A DNA stretch of 64,000 bases, from the NCBI RefSeq assembly GCF_903166585.1, contig NZ_CAESCM010000003.1, forward strand, positions 124,001-188,000. The letters are read 5' to 3'. The DNA is from Pedobacter ghigonis. Its GTDB lineage: Bacteria; Bacteroidota; Bacteroidia; Sphingobacteriales; Sphingobacteriaceae. Made by a program: the position numbers and the translations under genes. The notes under the pieces were generated by a model. The model was not told the origin of the DNA. It saw only the letters and a list, made by a program, of their open reading frames with translations, and searched no databases. The stretch's first letter is position 1. Every line of letters starts with the position of its first letter. This document shows, in pieces, positions 24,353 to 32,311 of the stretch.

Positions 24353-25285
24353 ATGAAAGTCGTTTCTTTTTTACCCGCCGCCACGAAAATGATTTACGAT
24401 ATGGGCCTGCAGGATTATCTGCATGGTGTTACCTTCGAATGTCCGAAAGAAGCAGCCGATCAACCCAAAGTTGTACGCTGTATCCTGGAAGGTAAAAACT
24501 ATTCCAGTATAGAAATCGACAGGATTTTTTCGGCATCCAAAGCACAGGGGAAAAGCCTGTATTGGGTTGATGATGCACTTCTGGAAAGCATTGCACCCGA
24601 TGTTGTATTTACACAGGATATCTGCGAAGTATGCAACATAGATACGGTTTGCACCGAAACCGCAGTAATGAAACTGAGCAAGCAGCCAACTTTGGTTCCG
24701 CTTTCGCCCAATAACCTGCAGGATGTTTTCGAATGTGCCATTACCATTGCCAGGGCATTGGGAAAAGAAGAGGTAGCCTTTAGTTATCTGGCAGGATTAC
24801 AACAGAAAACCGATCAGATTTTGGATAAACTGAGGGAAAATAAATCACCTTTGAAACGGGTAATGCTTATGGAATGGATAGAACCAATATACAATTGCGG
24901 GCACTGGATTCCTTTTCAGATTGCTGCAGCAGGAGGGGTTGATATGCTTTCTAACCCTGCAGGCGATTCGATTGTTACCCCATGGGATAAGATTTTAAAG
25001 TATAATCCCGAGGTTTTGGTTATTGCACCCTGCGGCTTCGATCAAAAACGCAGTCTTGAAGAAATGAGCTTGCTTACAACGAAGGCAGGCTGGAATGATT
25101 TAGAAGCAGTAAAAAACAATCAGGTGTACATTGCAGATTTTGATATGTTTACCCAGCCAAGTGTTGGCACTCTGGTTGAAGGCATTGAGGCTTTAGCCTG
25201 TATGTTTCATCCGCAGATTTTTAAAGCAGATGAAAATATCGCTAAGAAGTTTATCAATTACGCTCAATCACTTCAATCCGTATAA
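24353..25285 (+). CDS. BtuF-like cobalamin-binding protein lacking a signal peptide
   Basis: 310 aa with the periplasmic-binding-protein class III fold (Fe/B12 family, PF01497). The N-terminus starts at once with the first core strand (MKVVSFLPAATKMIYDMGL), as in mature BtuF (PSxTE-type motif near residues 8-11). The helical linker and C-terminal lobe follow, including the NNQVYIAD-type strand near residue 255. There is no signal peptide or lipobox and no in-frame upstream start that would add one, so the protein should be cytoplasmic or exported by another route. It sits behind a terminator, so it has its own promoter, and starts a run with the sirtuin and PP-loop genes. Confidence 0.85.
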   Translation: MKVVSFLPAATKMIYDMGLQDYLHGVTFECPKEAADQPKVVRCILEGKNYSSIEIDRIFSASKAQGKSLYWVDDALLESIAPDVVFTQDICEVCNIDTVCTETAVMKLSKQPTLVPLSPNNLQDVFECAITIARALGKEEVAFSYLAGLQQKTDQILDKLRENKSPLKRVMLMEWIEPIYNCGHWIPFQIAAAGGVDMLSNPAGDSIVTPWDKILKYNPEVLVIAPCGFDQKRSLEEMSLLTTKAGWNDLEAVKNNQVYIADFDMFTQPSVGTLVEGIEALACMFHPQIFKADENIAKKFINYAQSLQSV

Positions 25286-25325
25286 TCTTTAATCAGTGTA
25301 ATCTATTAATCGGAGTAATCATTTT

Positions 25326-26009
25326 ATGAAATTAGTTGTTTTAACAGGAGCAGGGATTAGTGCCGAAAGTGGATTGAAGACTTTTCGTGATTCGGATGGT
25401 TTGTGGGAAGGATATAACGTTTACGATGTGGCTACTCCCGAGGCCTGGGAAAGAAATCCGGAGTTGGTGCAGGAGTTTTATAACGAAAGGAGACGACAGG
25501 TGGTAGCGGCTCAACCCAATGCTGCGCATCGCATACTGGCCGAATTGGAGAAAGATTTCGATGTAGAGATTGTTACCCAGAATATAGACGACTTGCACGA
25601 GCGTGCCGGTTCAACTAAGGTTACGCACCTGCATGGCATTATAACGCGTTCGCAATCGAGTTTGCGCCCTAGTTTAACTTACCCCATTGAAGGAACCGAA
25701 ATTAAAATGGGCGAACGCTGTAAATTAGGTTCTCAGTTACGTCCTCATGTAGTATGGTTTGGCGAAGCGGTACCTATGATCGAAGTAGCTGCTAAAATTT
25801 GCGAAAAAGCTGATCTATTTGTGCTGATCGGAACCTCACTGGCGGTTTATCCTGCAGCCGGATTAATTGATTTCGTTCCCCGTGAAGTAAAAAAATACAT
25901 TATCGATCCTAAAACTCCCGATGTTAAGCGCTATCAGCATGTAATTACCATCGAGCAAAATGCAGTAAACGGAATGGAGCAGCTGAAAAGTATTTTAACA
26001 AATGGATAA
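25326..26009 (+). CDS. cobB: NAD-dependent protein deacylase, sirtuin family
   Basis: 227 aa. The Rossmann NAD motif GAGISAESGL is at residues 8-17, QNIDDLH at 85-91, and the catalytic His103 in HLHG. Tyr52 and Arg55 in FYNERRR match the YxxR of class III sirtuins (SIRT5, E. coli CobB), which favours succinyl or malonyl lysine. The zinc module is degenerate: of the four cysteines only Cys132 remains in the segment between His103 and the LRPHVVWFGE block at 138-147. It lies 40 bp behind the BtuF-like gene and overlaps the next gene by 8 bp. CobB was first found through cobalamin biosynthesis in Salmonella, but this placement may be coincidence. Confidence 0.92.
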   Translation: MKLVVLTGAGISAESGLKTFRDSDGLWEGYNVYDVATPEAWERNPELVQEFYNERRRQVVAAQPNAAHRILAELEKDFDVEIVTQNIDDLHERAGSTKVTHLHGIITRSQSSLRPSLTYPIEGTEIKMGERCKLGSQLRPHVVWFGEAVPMIEVAAKICEKADLFVLIGTSLAVYPAAGLIDFVPREVKKYIIDPKTPDVKRYQHVITIEQNAVNGMEQLKSILTNG

Positions 26010-26724
26010 GAAAATCTGCATTTTCAACTGGAGTGGTGGTAAAGACAGCACACTGGCACTACATTATGCGCTTCAGGATCCCACAATCGAAATCAGGTAC
26101 CTCGTTACTACTGTTACCGAACAATATAACCGCGTTTCGATGCATGGTGTTAGAGAAGCATTGCTGATTAAACAGGCTGAAAGCATTGGTATTCCATTGT
26201 ATCAGATCCGTTTAGGAGAAATGCCCGATATGGAAACATACGACAATACTATGCGTACACACCTCAGTAAATTTAAAGCAGAGGGTATTACCCATTCTGT
26301 TTTTGGCGATATTTTTCTGGAAGACCTGCGCGTGTACCGCGAAAATAAACTGGCTGAAATTGGTCTCGAAGCTATTTTCCCGCTGTGGCAGAAAGATACA
26401 AGGCAACTGATCGGGGAGTTTATAGATTTGAACTATAAAACCATCATTGTTTGTACACAGCAAAACCTAAAAGATATCTGTGGAAAAGTAATCACTGAGG
26501 ATTTGATTAATGGCCTTCCCCCTGAAATTGATCCTTGTGGCGAAAATGGCGAATTTCATACTTTCGCCTTTGAGGGACCTGTATTTAAGCAAAAAATTGC
26601 TTTTTCAATTGGTGAGCAGGTTTTCAGAACTTATAATGCCCCTACAAAAACTACTTCAGAAAGTGATTCTCCTTGCTCAACTACTGCGCTTTCGGGCTTT
26701 TGGTATACTGATTTGGTTGAATAA
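26002..26724 (+). CDS. Dph6-like PP-loop ATP pyrophosphatase
   Basis: 240 aa. N-type ATP pyrophosphatase (adenine nucleotide alpha-hydrolase) fold with the PP-loop SGGKDS at residues 11-16 and the family motifs VFGDIFLEDLR near 105 and GENGEFHTF near 190, as in diphthine-ammonia ligase Dph6. Bacteria have no diphthamide, so the substrate is different and unknown; these proteins activate a carboxylate or carbonyl by adenylation for amide formation. Overlaps the sirtuin gene (ATG inside its last codons), so the two are translationally coupled. Amidation of a corrinoid precursor during salvage is a conceivable role given the neighbours, but speculative. Confidence 0.88.
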   Translation: MDKKICIFNWSGGKDSTLALHYALQDPTIEIRYLVTTVTEQYNRVSMHGVREALLIKQAESIGIPLYQIRLGEMPDMETYDNTMRTHLSKFKAEGITHSVFGDIFLEDLRVYRENKLAEIGLEAIFPLWQKDTRQLIGEFIDLNYKTIIVCTQQNLKDICGKVITEDLINGLPPEIDPCGENGEFHTFAFEGPVFKQKIAFSIGEQVFRTYNAPTKTTSESDSPCSTTALSGFWYTDLVE

Positions 26725-26790
26725 ATTTTCTTTTATAAAACATTTTGGCATCATTTTTTCTTTAGTATCTGTAATTAACTAAAATCGCAC

Positions 26791-26841
26791 ATGAAAATGA
26801 AAATTGTTTGGCAGGTTAGGAGCCAGACAAACGTCATTTAA
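26791..26841 (+). CDS. possible 16-codon leader peptide before the glycine-zipper gene
   Basis: ATG 26791 opens a 16-codon ORF ending TAA 11 bp before the start at 26853. It overlaps an imperfect hairpin, GTTTGGC (26806-26812) with GCC-AG-ACAAAC (to 26832). Could be a chance ORF; noted because the hairpin and the short ORF coincide. Confidence 0.15.
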   Translation: MKMKIVWQVRSQTNVI

Positions 26842-26852
26842 AACTAAAAGTT

Positions 26853-27350
26853 ATGAAAAAGATATTCGTGGTAATCGCACTAAGTTCAGTAATGTTTGCC
26901 TGTAACAATAAGGCCAAAGAAGAAGCAGCATTAAAACAACAACAGGCAGAAAAACAATTGGCCATAAAAGCTGTAAAAGATAGTTTAAGGTTAGATAGCT
27001 TTAAAAAAGCAGAAGTAGCTAAAGTAGAACAGGAAAAAGAAGCTAAACACCAGGCAGAACTTGCAGCAGCAAGGAGAGCCGGAGCTAATTCTTCAAGATC
27101 ATATGCTAGCTCAGGTGGCAGCTCGAGCGGTGCTTATGGTGGTACACAGCCAACAGCCAAGAAAAAAGGCTGGAGTGATGCCGCTAAAGGCGCTGTAATT
27201 GGTGGTGCTGCCGGTGCAGTAGGTGGTGCTTTAATCGACAAGAAAAAAGGTCGTGGTGCCATTATTGGTGGCTTAGTTGGCGCTGGTGGTGGTTATCTGA
27301 TCGGTAGAGGAGAAGATAGAAAATCAGGTCGTGTACAACCTAAAAACTAA
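26853..27350 (+). CDS. glycine-zipper lipoprotein
   Basis: 165 aa. Lipoprotein signal with lipobox MFAC, Cys17. Residues 20-80 form a charged, Lys/Glu/Ala-rich helix, likely coiled coil; residues 80-105 are a Ser/Gly linker; residues 107-155 carry a glycine zipper (GAVIGGAAGAVGGALIDKK then GAIIGGLVGAGGGYLIGRG) with two hydrophobic hairpin halves. Glycine-zipper (YMGG/17-kDa antigen type) proteins insert in or lie against the outer membrane and are often stress-induced. Monocistronic with its own terminator. Confidence 0.88.
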   Translation: MKKIFVVIALSSVMFACNNKAKEEAALKQQQAEKQLAIKAVKDSLRLDSFKKAEVAKVEQEKEAKHQAELAAARRAGANSSRSYASSGGSSSGAYGGTQPTAKKKGWSDAAKGAVIGGAAGAVGGALIDKKKGRGAIIGGLVGAGGGYLIGRGEDRKSGRVQPKN

Positions 27351-27369
27351 AAGCTTACTTGATATAATT

Positions 27370-27407
27370 AAAAGCGTTGCGGTGTAAAAATCGCAACGCT
27401 TTTTTTG
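27370..27407 (+). terminator. terminator of the glycine-zipper gene
   Basis: AAAGCGTTGCG pairs with CGCAACGCTTT, 10-nt loop, then a T-run of seven. Confidence 0.92.
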
Positions 27408-27449
27408 TGCACCATAAAATCATTTTTATATTGCGCAAAAAAAATCCTC

Positions 27450-27785
27450 ATGACAGACCAAACTCCAGCAGATAAAGGCCAGATTCAACATTTTGTAATG
27501 TTCTGGTTAAAACCACAGTTAACCAAAAGTGAAATAGCCGATTTTGCCAATTTCTTCGAAAGCCTCAAGCCCATTAAATACATTAAAACTTTAAGTTATG
27601 GTTTGGCCGCAAATACCCCCGTACGTCCGGTTACCGATAATTCCTTTACATACTCTTTAACCATAACCTTCGCAAATATCGAAGATCATAATGCTTACCA
27701 GGAAGATAAAACACATCTTGATGCTGTAGAGAAATTCTCGAAAAACTGGTACAGGGTAGTAGTGCACGACACGGTGATTGCTTAG
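27450..27785 (+). CDS. stress-responsive Dabb (dimeric alpha-beta barrel) domain protein
   Basis: 111 aa from ATG 27450. An upstream in-frame start would place 15 extra residues in the terminator tail, so I prefer the inner ATG. The pattern is Dabb (PF07876): the first strand HFVMFWLK near residue 12, helix SEIADFANFFESL, strand KTLSYG, strand TYSLTITFAN, then a helix and the C-terminal VVVHDTV strand. Members form dimeric ferredoxin-like barrels; some cleave or bind small cyclic metabolites, many are uncharacterised. Cytoplasmic. Gene stands alone. Confidence 0.85.
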   Translation: MTDQTPADKGQIQHFVMFWLKPQLTKSEIADFANFFESLKPIKYIKTLSYGLAANTPVRPVTDNSFTYSLTITFANIEDHNAYQEDKTHLDAVEKFSKNWYRVVVHDTVIA

Positions 27786-28167
27786 TTTTTACGCCTGTAC
27801 ATTTTATTAGCTTCTCGTCATTCCCGCGCATGCGGGAATCTTAAAGCGTCTAAATATTCTATTAGCATTTTAACCATATAAGTCATTTAAGGGCAGTTAA
27901 AACTTATATTATCTCTATATGTCTTATATGGTTAAAATTACGTGAATTTATGTGTCTAGGTACCAAACTTCCCACATATTTGGCAAAATAAGCGATCGAA
28001 ATTATATTTTGTATTAATTATTAATTATCATTATATCAATAGTTTAGGTTTGTTCACTTAAACTAATCACTGATTTAAATTTAATTTTGTTCCCCTGAAA
28101 TACCTTAAATTTCAAAATATAATTTTGATTAATAAATTAATCATCAGTAAATCAGTCGTTTATGGTC
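27786..28167. repeat. gene-free gap with two inverted repeats (27820-27839, 27867-27938)
   Basis: First, ATTCCCGC-GCAT-GCGGGAAT at 27820-27839, a compact hairpin that may end transcription of the Dabb gene. Second, a 72-bp element whose 16-bp arms ATTTTAACCATATAAG (27867-27882) and CTTATATGGTTAAAAT (27923-27938) are perfect complements; it has no ORF and looks like a small non-autonomous palindromic element. The rest, to 28167, is very AT-rich with no ORF. Confidence 0.85.
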
Positions 28168-28419
28168 TTAATATTGATGTCTGTTATAAGCGGCTGTAAA
28201 ATCACTGCGCATTAATTTAAAGCGCTCTATTACGGTTGTGATAAATGCTTCGTCAAGTATTTCGAATACATCATTTACACCTCCTCCACTCAGGTCGAGT
28301 TCGGCTAATTTGTAGCTTTGCTCGAAAGAGCCTTGTTCAAATTTCACAATGTATTTCTGGTTCATCGAAAAGATGGTGATTTTACACTCAGGGTGTGGTA
28401 GTTCTGCTATAACTCTCAT
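28168..28419 (-). CDS. small conserved protein, function unknown
   Basis: 83 aa, no signal peptide or membrane segment. It reads as one small alpha-beta domain: strands RVIAELPHPECKITIFSMNQKYIVKFE, then the LDLSGGGVNDVFEILDE segment and a C-terminal helix (FITTVIERFKLMRSDF). I do not recognise a family. It starts one base after the stop of the CrtA-like gene, so they form an operon, but that partner gives no clear hint of function. Confidence 0.7.
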   Translation of the reverse strand: MRVIAELPHPECKITIFSMNQKYIVKFEQGSFEQSYKLAELDLSGGGVNDVFEILDEAFITTVIERFKLMRSDFTAAYNRHQY

Positions 28420-28420
28420 T

Positions 28421-29149
28421 TTAAATAATGTTAGGTTTGGTGGGGTTAACTTGTGGTTGGTAATCGTTAATCGGTATGCCGTTTAGTTTACCGTAGCTGG
28501 TTATGATTTCAAAACGCGCAAATAGTTCTTCTTTGTACCATTGGCGCGCTCTGGTTAGTTTAATCACATCGGCATGCTCAAAAGTTTTGTAGGCATAATT
28601 TTTTACGCTTTCGGCATTTTCCCAGATGGAGAAAGTAGCCTGATCCAGAAAAGGATTTTCTCCAATACCTGCAGCGAGGATAAATCCGGGGGCTGTTCTC
28701 ATGGCGTCGGCAGCTCTTTTAATGTTTTGCCTGAACTCTTTGAGGCGGTTAAACCGGATTGCTGCCCGCGTAATCACGGCAATCCTTCCGTTGTATTCGT
28801 TGTTATATTTAATAGTTTTAAAAGGCTCTTTTTTAGACCATAAGCCATGGCTTGATAAAGGTTTTAATAAAATGGTACAGCTTTCTATGTTAAAAAGGTT
28901 AAACCATTTTATAACCAGTGAATTGCTGTAAAAAGCTTCGCAATCTTCCTGGTTCTCCCAGGTTGTAAGTAATGCCCAGTGTTTGAAATCGGTAGCCAGG
29001 TCAACCTGTGCATTTTTGCCGCTACCCATTAATTTCCAGAACCTGCATTTTTTGTTGAGCCATAAGGGTAAGCGCAAAACAGCCATTCCGATAAAGGCGA
29101 AGGGAATGGTAAGGCTACGGAATTTTGTAATGGTTAAGGCTGTAATCAA
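28421..29149 (-). CDS. CrtA-like (spheroidene monooxygenase family) protein
   Basis: 242 aa. The family pattern seen in CrtA is present: an N-terminal hydrophobic stretch (SLTIPFAFIGMAVLRLPLW), then FWKLMGSGKN near residues 37-46, WALLTTWENQEDCEAF near 58-73, SHGLWSKKEPF near 99-109 and FSIWENAESVKNYAY near 173-187. In purple bacteria CrtA adds keto groups to acyclic carotenoids and needs heme; here no carotenoid genes surround it, so the substrate is open. The start is a TTG codon at 29149; no ATG lies in a suitable place. Coupled with the 83-aa gene behind it. Confidence 0.8.
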   Translation of the reverse strand: MITALTITKFRSLTIPFAFIGMAVLRLPLWLNKKCRFWKLMGSGKNAQVDLATDFKHWALLTTWENQEDCEAFYSNSLVIKWFNLFNIESCTILLKPLSSHGLWSKKEPFKTIKYNNEYNGRIAVITRAAIRFNRLKEFRQNIKRAADAMRTAPGFILAAGIGENPFLDQATFSIWENAESVKNYAYKTFEHADVIKLTRARQWYKEELFARFEIITSYGKLNGIPINDYQPQVNPTKPNII

Positions 29150-29278
29150 AACAATCAGGATTTAGCTGCCAAAACTAATGAATTTAAGGATAGGTTATCG
29201 TTCAAAATTTCGTCATTAAATCTGCAAGGGCATTGCTTATTGCAAATCATCATTAACTTTGGTTATAGAATTAGCAAG

Positions 29279-29767
29279 ATGGCAGAAGATTTAACAATAA
29301 CCCAGAGTACATCAAAAGAGGAGCAGTATCAATCCATTATCCCTCAAATAGAAGCTTTGCTGTATGGCGAAACTGATTTTGTGGCCAATATGGCTAATGT
29401 TGCCGCGGCATTAAAAGAACAGTTTAACTGGTTTTGGGTGGGTTTTTACCTGGTGAAACAAGATGAATTGGTTTTGGGGCCGTTTCAGGGACCGGTTGCC
29501 TGTACGCGCATAAAAAAGGGAAAAGGCGTTTGTGGTACTTCATGGGCAAAGGCCGAAACCATTATTGTGCCTGATGTAGAAGAGTTTCCGGGGCATATCG
29601 CCTGTGCTTCGGCGTCAAAATCTGAAATCGTTCTTCCTTTAATTGTAGCAGATGAGGTAATTGGAGTATTGGATGTAGATAGCGAGGTGTTGAATAAATT
29701 TGATGATACAGATCAGATTTATTTAGAGCAGGTTATCGTTATTTTGTTAAATAATTTATCGATATAA
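29279..29767 (+). CDS. free methionine-(R)-sulfoxide reductase, GAF domain
   Basis: 162 aa from ATG 29279; a TTG start 39 bp upstream is less likely. The protein is a single GAF domain of the fRMsr type, with the three redox cysteines Cys75 (PVACTRI), Cys85 (KGVCGTSW) and Cys109 (GHIACAS). These reduce free Met-R-sulfoxide with thioredoxin, in the cytoplasm. The C-terminal strand VIGVLDVDSE is typical. It lies 3 bp before the 3-methyladenine glycosylase gene, so oxidative damage repair and DNA alkylation repair share a transcript. Confidence 0.93.
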   Translation: MAEDLTITQSTSKEEQYQSIIPQIEALLYGETDFVANMANVAAALKEQFNWFWVGFYLVKQDELVLGPFQGPVACTRIKKGKGVCGTSWAKAETIIVPDVEEFPGHIACASASKSEIVLPLIVADEVIGVLDVDSEVLNKFDDTDQIYLEQVIVILLNNLSI

Positions 29768-29770
29768 TTT

Positions 29771-30376
29771 TTGAAACTGGAAACCGAATATTACCTGAAT
29801 GAAGATGTGGTTGCGCTCGCAAAAGATCTGTTGGGTAAGGTATTGTACACGAAAGTTGAGGATCAGATTACCGCCGGCATAATTGTCGAAACGGAGGCCT
29901 ATTTTGGTGTAAAAGATAAAGCATCGCATGCCTATGGTGGCCGCAGAACGAACCGTACCGAAACCATGTATGCAAATGGCGGAATAGCTTATGTATATCT
30001 TTGCTACGGCATGCATCACTTATTCAATATTGTCACATCTGTAGAAAACGAACCACATGCTGTGTTAATCAGAGGTATTGAACCACTGGTAGGTATTGAT
30101 GTAATTGAAGCGCGCCGCAAAATGCCTTACACAAAGGGAGCAATAGCGGCCGGCCCGGGTTCTGCTGCTAAGGCATTGGGTATTGATAAAGGTTTTAATG
30201 CAAAACATTTGGGTGGCGACGAAATCTGGGTAGAAGATCACAATATCCGGTATAAGGAAGCTGAAATTGCGGCTTCACCAAGGGTTGGTATTGCCTATGC
30301 ACAAGAGCATGCCTTATTGCCATGGCGCTTTTTTGTAAAAGGAAATAAATATGTAAGCAAGCCAAACAAAGTTTAA
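29771..30376 (+). CDS. 3-methyladenine DNA glycosylase, AAG/MPG family
   Basis: 201 aa. Removes alkylated and deaminated purines from DNA. The catalytic Glu sits in VETEAYFG (residues 39-46); other family blocks are ASHAYGGRRTNRTETMYANGG near 52-72 and AYVYLCYGMHHLFNIVT near 74-90, with AAGPGSAAKALGI near 126. The start codon is TTG at 29771, three bases after the upstream stop; the first residues MKLETEYYL fit the family. Length is typical of bacterial AAG. A terminator follows at 30414. Confidence 0.93.
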   Translation: MKLETEYYLNEDVVALAKDLLGKVLYTKVEDQITAGIIVETEAYFGVKDKASHAYGGRRTNRTETMYANGGIAYVYLCYGMHHLFNIVTSVENEPHAVLIRGIEPLVGIDVIEARRKMPYTKGAIAAGPGSAAKALGIDKGFNAKHLGGDEIWVEDHNIRYKEAEIAASPRVGIAYAQEHALLPWRFFVKGNKYVSKPNKV

Positions 30377-30413
30377 CAATGTGGGTCTTTACTGAGATAT
30401 TAAGCAATAATCG

Positions 30414-30446
30414 AAAGCAGGACTGGAAACATTACCTGCTTTTTTT
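30414..30446 (+). terminator. terminator after the glycosylase gene
   Basis: AAAGCAGG pairs with CCTGCTTT across a 13-nt loop, followed by T-run. Confidence 0.8.
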
Positions 30447-30506
30447 GTAATATTGAGACGGTGAATTTCCTTATTAACGTGATACTATCTAATTAAAATA
30501 GCTGAA

Positions 30507-31367
30507 ATGATTAATTATAACCCTAAAGATTGGTTTACTTTTATTTTTCATATCCATAAAGCCGATACCTTCCGAAAACTATGGCCTTTAATGTTAAGTG
30601 TAGCTGCATTTTCGGGTTTGGTTTCATTTCTGGAGCTAAATATCTTTAAGTTATCCAAAAGCGATTATGTGAGTAATATTGGTATGATGCACAGCTTGCT
30701 GGGTTTTGTAATCTCCATGCTGCTCGTGTTTAGAACCAATACTTCTTATGACAGGTGGTGGGATGGCAGGAAGCTGCTCGGTGGATTAACCAATGTAAGC
30801 CGCAATTTTGCCATGAAAATTAAAGCGCTTAAGCTGCCGGAAGAAGATTTAAAGTTTTTTGAATACGGCATTCCAAAGTATGCGTTTGCCTTAAAAGAGC
30901 ATTTGAGGGAAAAAAAGTATTTTGGGAAAAACAGCTTTTTAATCGAGGTAGAAGAGCATAAACATATCCCTAACCAGATTGCTAGTAGCATGATTTCGAG
31001 ACTCTATGAGCTTCTTGAAAGAGGTTTGATTTCGCAAGAGCAACTGATTGTGCTGACCAACGATGTAAACCAGTTTACTGATATTTGTGGCGGCTGCGAA
31101 AGGATCAAGAATACGCCTATTCCTTTTTCTTACAGCGTGTTCATTAAGAAGTTTATTTTTGTGTATGTGCTTACCATTCCAATTGGTTGGGTATTTAGTT
31201 TGGGTTATTATCTGGTGCTCATTGTTCCCTTTATTCTCTATGTATTAGCGAGTTTAGAGTTGATAGCTGAAGAAATAGAAGACCCATTTGGTCAGGATGC
31301 GAACGATTTGCCGGTTGATCAGATTTGCACCAATATAGAAAAACATGTAGAGGAGATTTTAAGCTAA
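30507..31367 (+). CDS. bestrophin-family (UPF0187) membrane channel
   Basis: 286 aa. Four membrane segments in two pairs (about residues 25-45, 52-75, 212-232, 234-252), with the bestrophin hallmark FRTNTSYDRWWDGRKLLG at residues 75-92. Bacterial bestrophins form pentameric channels in the inner membrane; some conduct cations, others anions. The C-terminal helix carries acidic residues (EEIEDPFGQDANDLP), corresponding to the conserved bestrophin EDPFG motif. Its stop overlaps the next start by one base (TAATG), coupling it to the HDAC-family gene. Confidence 0.92.
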   Translation: MINYNPKDWFTFIFHIHKADTFRKLWPLMLSVAAFSGLVSFLELNIFKLSKSDYVSNIGMMHSLLGFVISMLLVFRTNTSYDRWWDGRKLLGGLTNVSRNFAMKIKALKLPEEDLKFFEYGIPKYAFALKEHLREKKYFGKNSFLIEVEEHKHIPNQIASSMISRLYELLERGLISQEQLIVLTNDVNQFTDICGGCERIKNTPIPFSYSVFIKKFIFVYVLTIPIGWVFSLGYYLVLIVPFILYVLASLELIAEEIEDPFGQDANDLPVDQICTNIEKHVEEILS

Positions 31368-32269
31368 TGATTAAAATTGCCTGGCATCAATTATATGCGC
31401 ATCCTTTACCGGAAGGGCACCGTTTTCCTATGCTAAAATATGAGTTGATACCCGGTCAGCTTTTGCATGAAGGTACCATATCGCAGGCCAATTTGTTTCA
31501 TCCCGATTGTGTTGATGAAGCCACAGTTCGTTTAACTCATCAAACGGAATATTGGGAACAATTACGCGATTTAACCCTTTCGCCACGTGATCAGCGAAGA
31601 ATTGGTTTTCCACTAAATGCGCAGCTATTGGAGCGCGAACTCCGTATTGTACAAGGCACAATAGATGGTGTGCATTATGCAAAAGCGCATGGCATAGCTT
31701 TTAACGTAGCTGGCGGAACGCATCATGCCGGTAGTAATTGGGGAGAAGGTTTTTGTTTGTTGAATGATCAGGCTGTTGCTGCTAACTATTTATTAAATAA
31801 TAATTTAGCTAATCGTATATTAATTATTGATTTAGATGTGCATCAGGGAAATGGCACTGCAGAAATTTTCCAGAAACAACCCAAAGTTTTTACTTTTTCG
31901 ATGCATGGCGATAAAAATTTCCCGTTCAGGAAAGAGCTGTCTGATTTGGATATAGCCCTGGAAGACGGTTTGGAAGATGAGGCTTATCTTACACTTTTAC
32001 ATATCAACCTAAAAAAGGCATTTGAAAGATCGAAGCCCGATTTCGTTTTTTACCTTTCGGGTGTTGATGTACTCTCTACCGACAAACTGGGCAAGCTGGC
32101 TCTAAGTAAAGCCGCCTGTAAAGAACGAGACAGGGTGGTGCTGCAGGCTTGCAAAGATAAAGGCTTGCCGCTGCAGGTGAGTATGGGTGGTGGTTACTCG
32201 GCAGATATTAAAGAAATTGTAGATGCACATTGCAATACCTATAGGCTGGCTTTCGATTTATTTACCTAG
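31367..32269 (+). CDS. histone-deacetylase-family amidohydrolase (AcuC-like)
   Basis: 300 aa from ATG 31367, which overlaps the bestrophin stop. The zinc-dependent deacetylase fold has all key residues: tandem His119-His120 in GGTHHAG, zinc ligands Asp157 and His159 in DLDVHQGNG, a third Asp in SGVDVLSTDKLG near residue 237, and the catalytic Tyr in GGGYS near 279. Bacterial members deacetylate small molecules or lysines (AcuC, polyamine deacetylases). The substrate is not evident. Translational coupling to a bestrophin channel is unusual and unexplained. Confidence 0.92.
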   Translation: MIKIAWHQLYAHPLPEGHRFPMLKYELIPGQLLHEGTISQANLFHPDCVDEATVRLTHQTEYWEQLRDLTLSPRDQRRIGFPLNAQLLERELRIVQGTIDGVHYAKAHGIAFNVAGGTHHAGSNWGEGFCLLNDQAVAANYLLNNNLANRILIIDLDVHQGNGTAEIFQKQPKVFTFSMHGDKNFPFRKELSDLDIALEDGLEDEAYLTLLHINLKKAFERSKPDFVFYLSGVDVLSTDKLGKLALSKAACKERDRVVLQACKDKGLPLQVSMGGGYSADIKEIVDAHCNTYRLAFDLFT

Positions 32270-32311
32270 GCTGTTACGCCAAAACTATAATATCCTTATC
32301 TTCGCGCCGAT

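Noticed and set aside
28082..28089. TAATTTTG promoter-like box on the plus strand
   Set aside because: No gene follows on that strand, and the nearest TTTG is spaced wrongly; AT-rich chance match.
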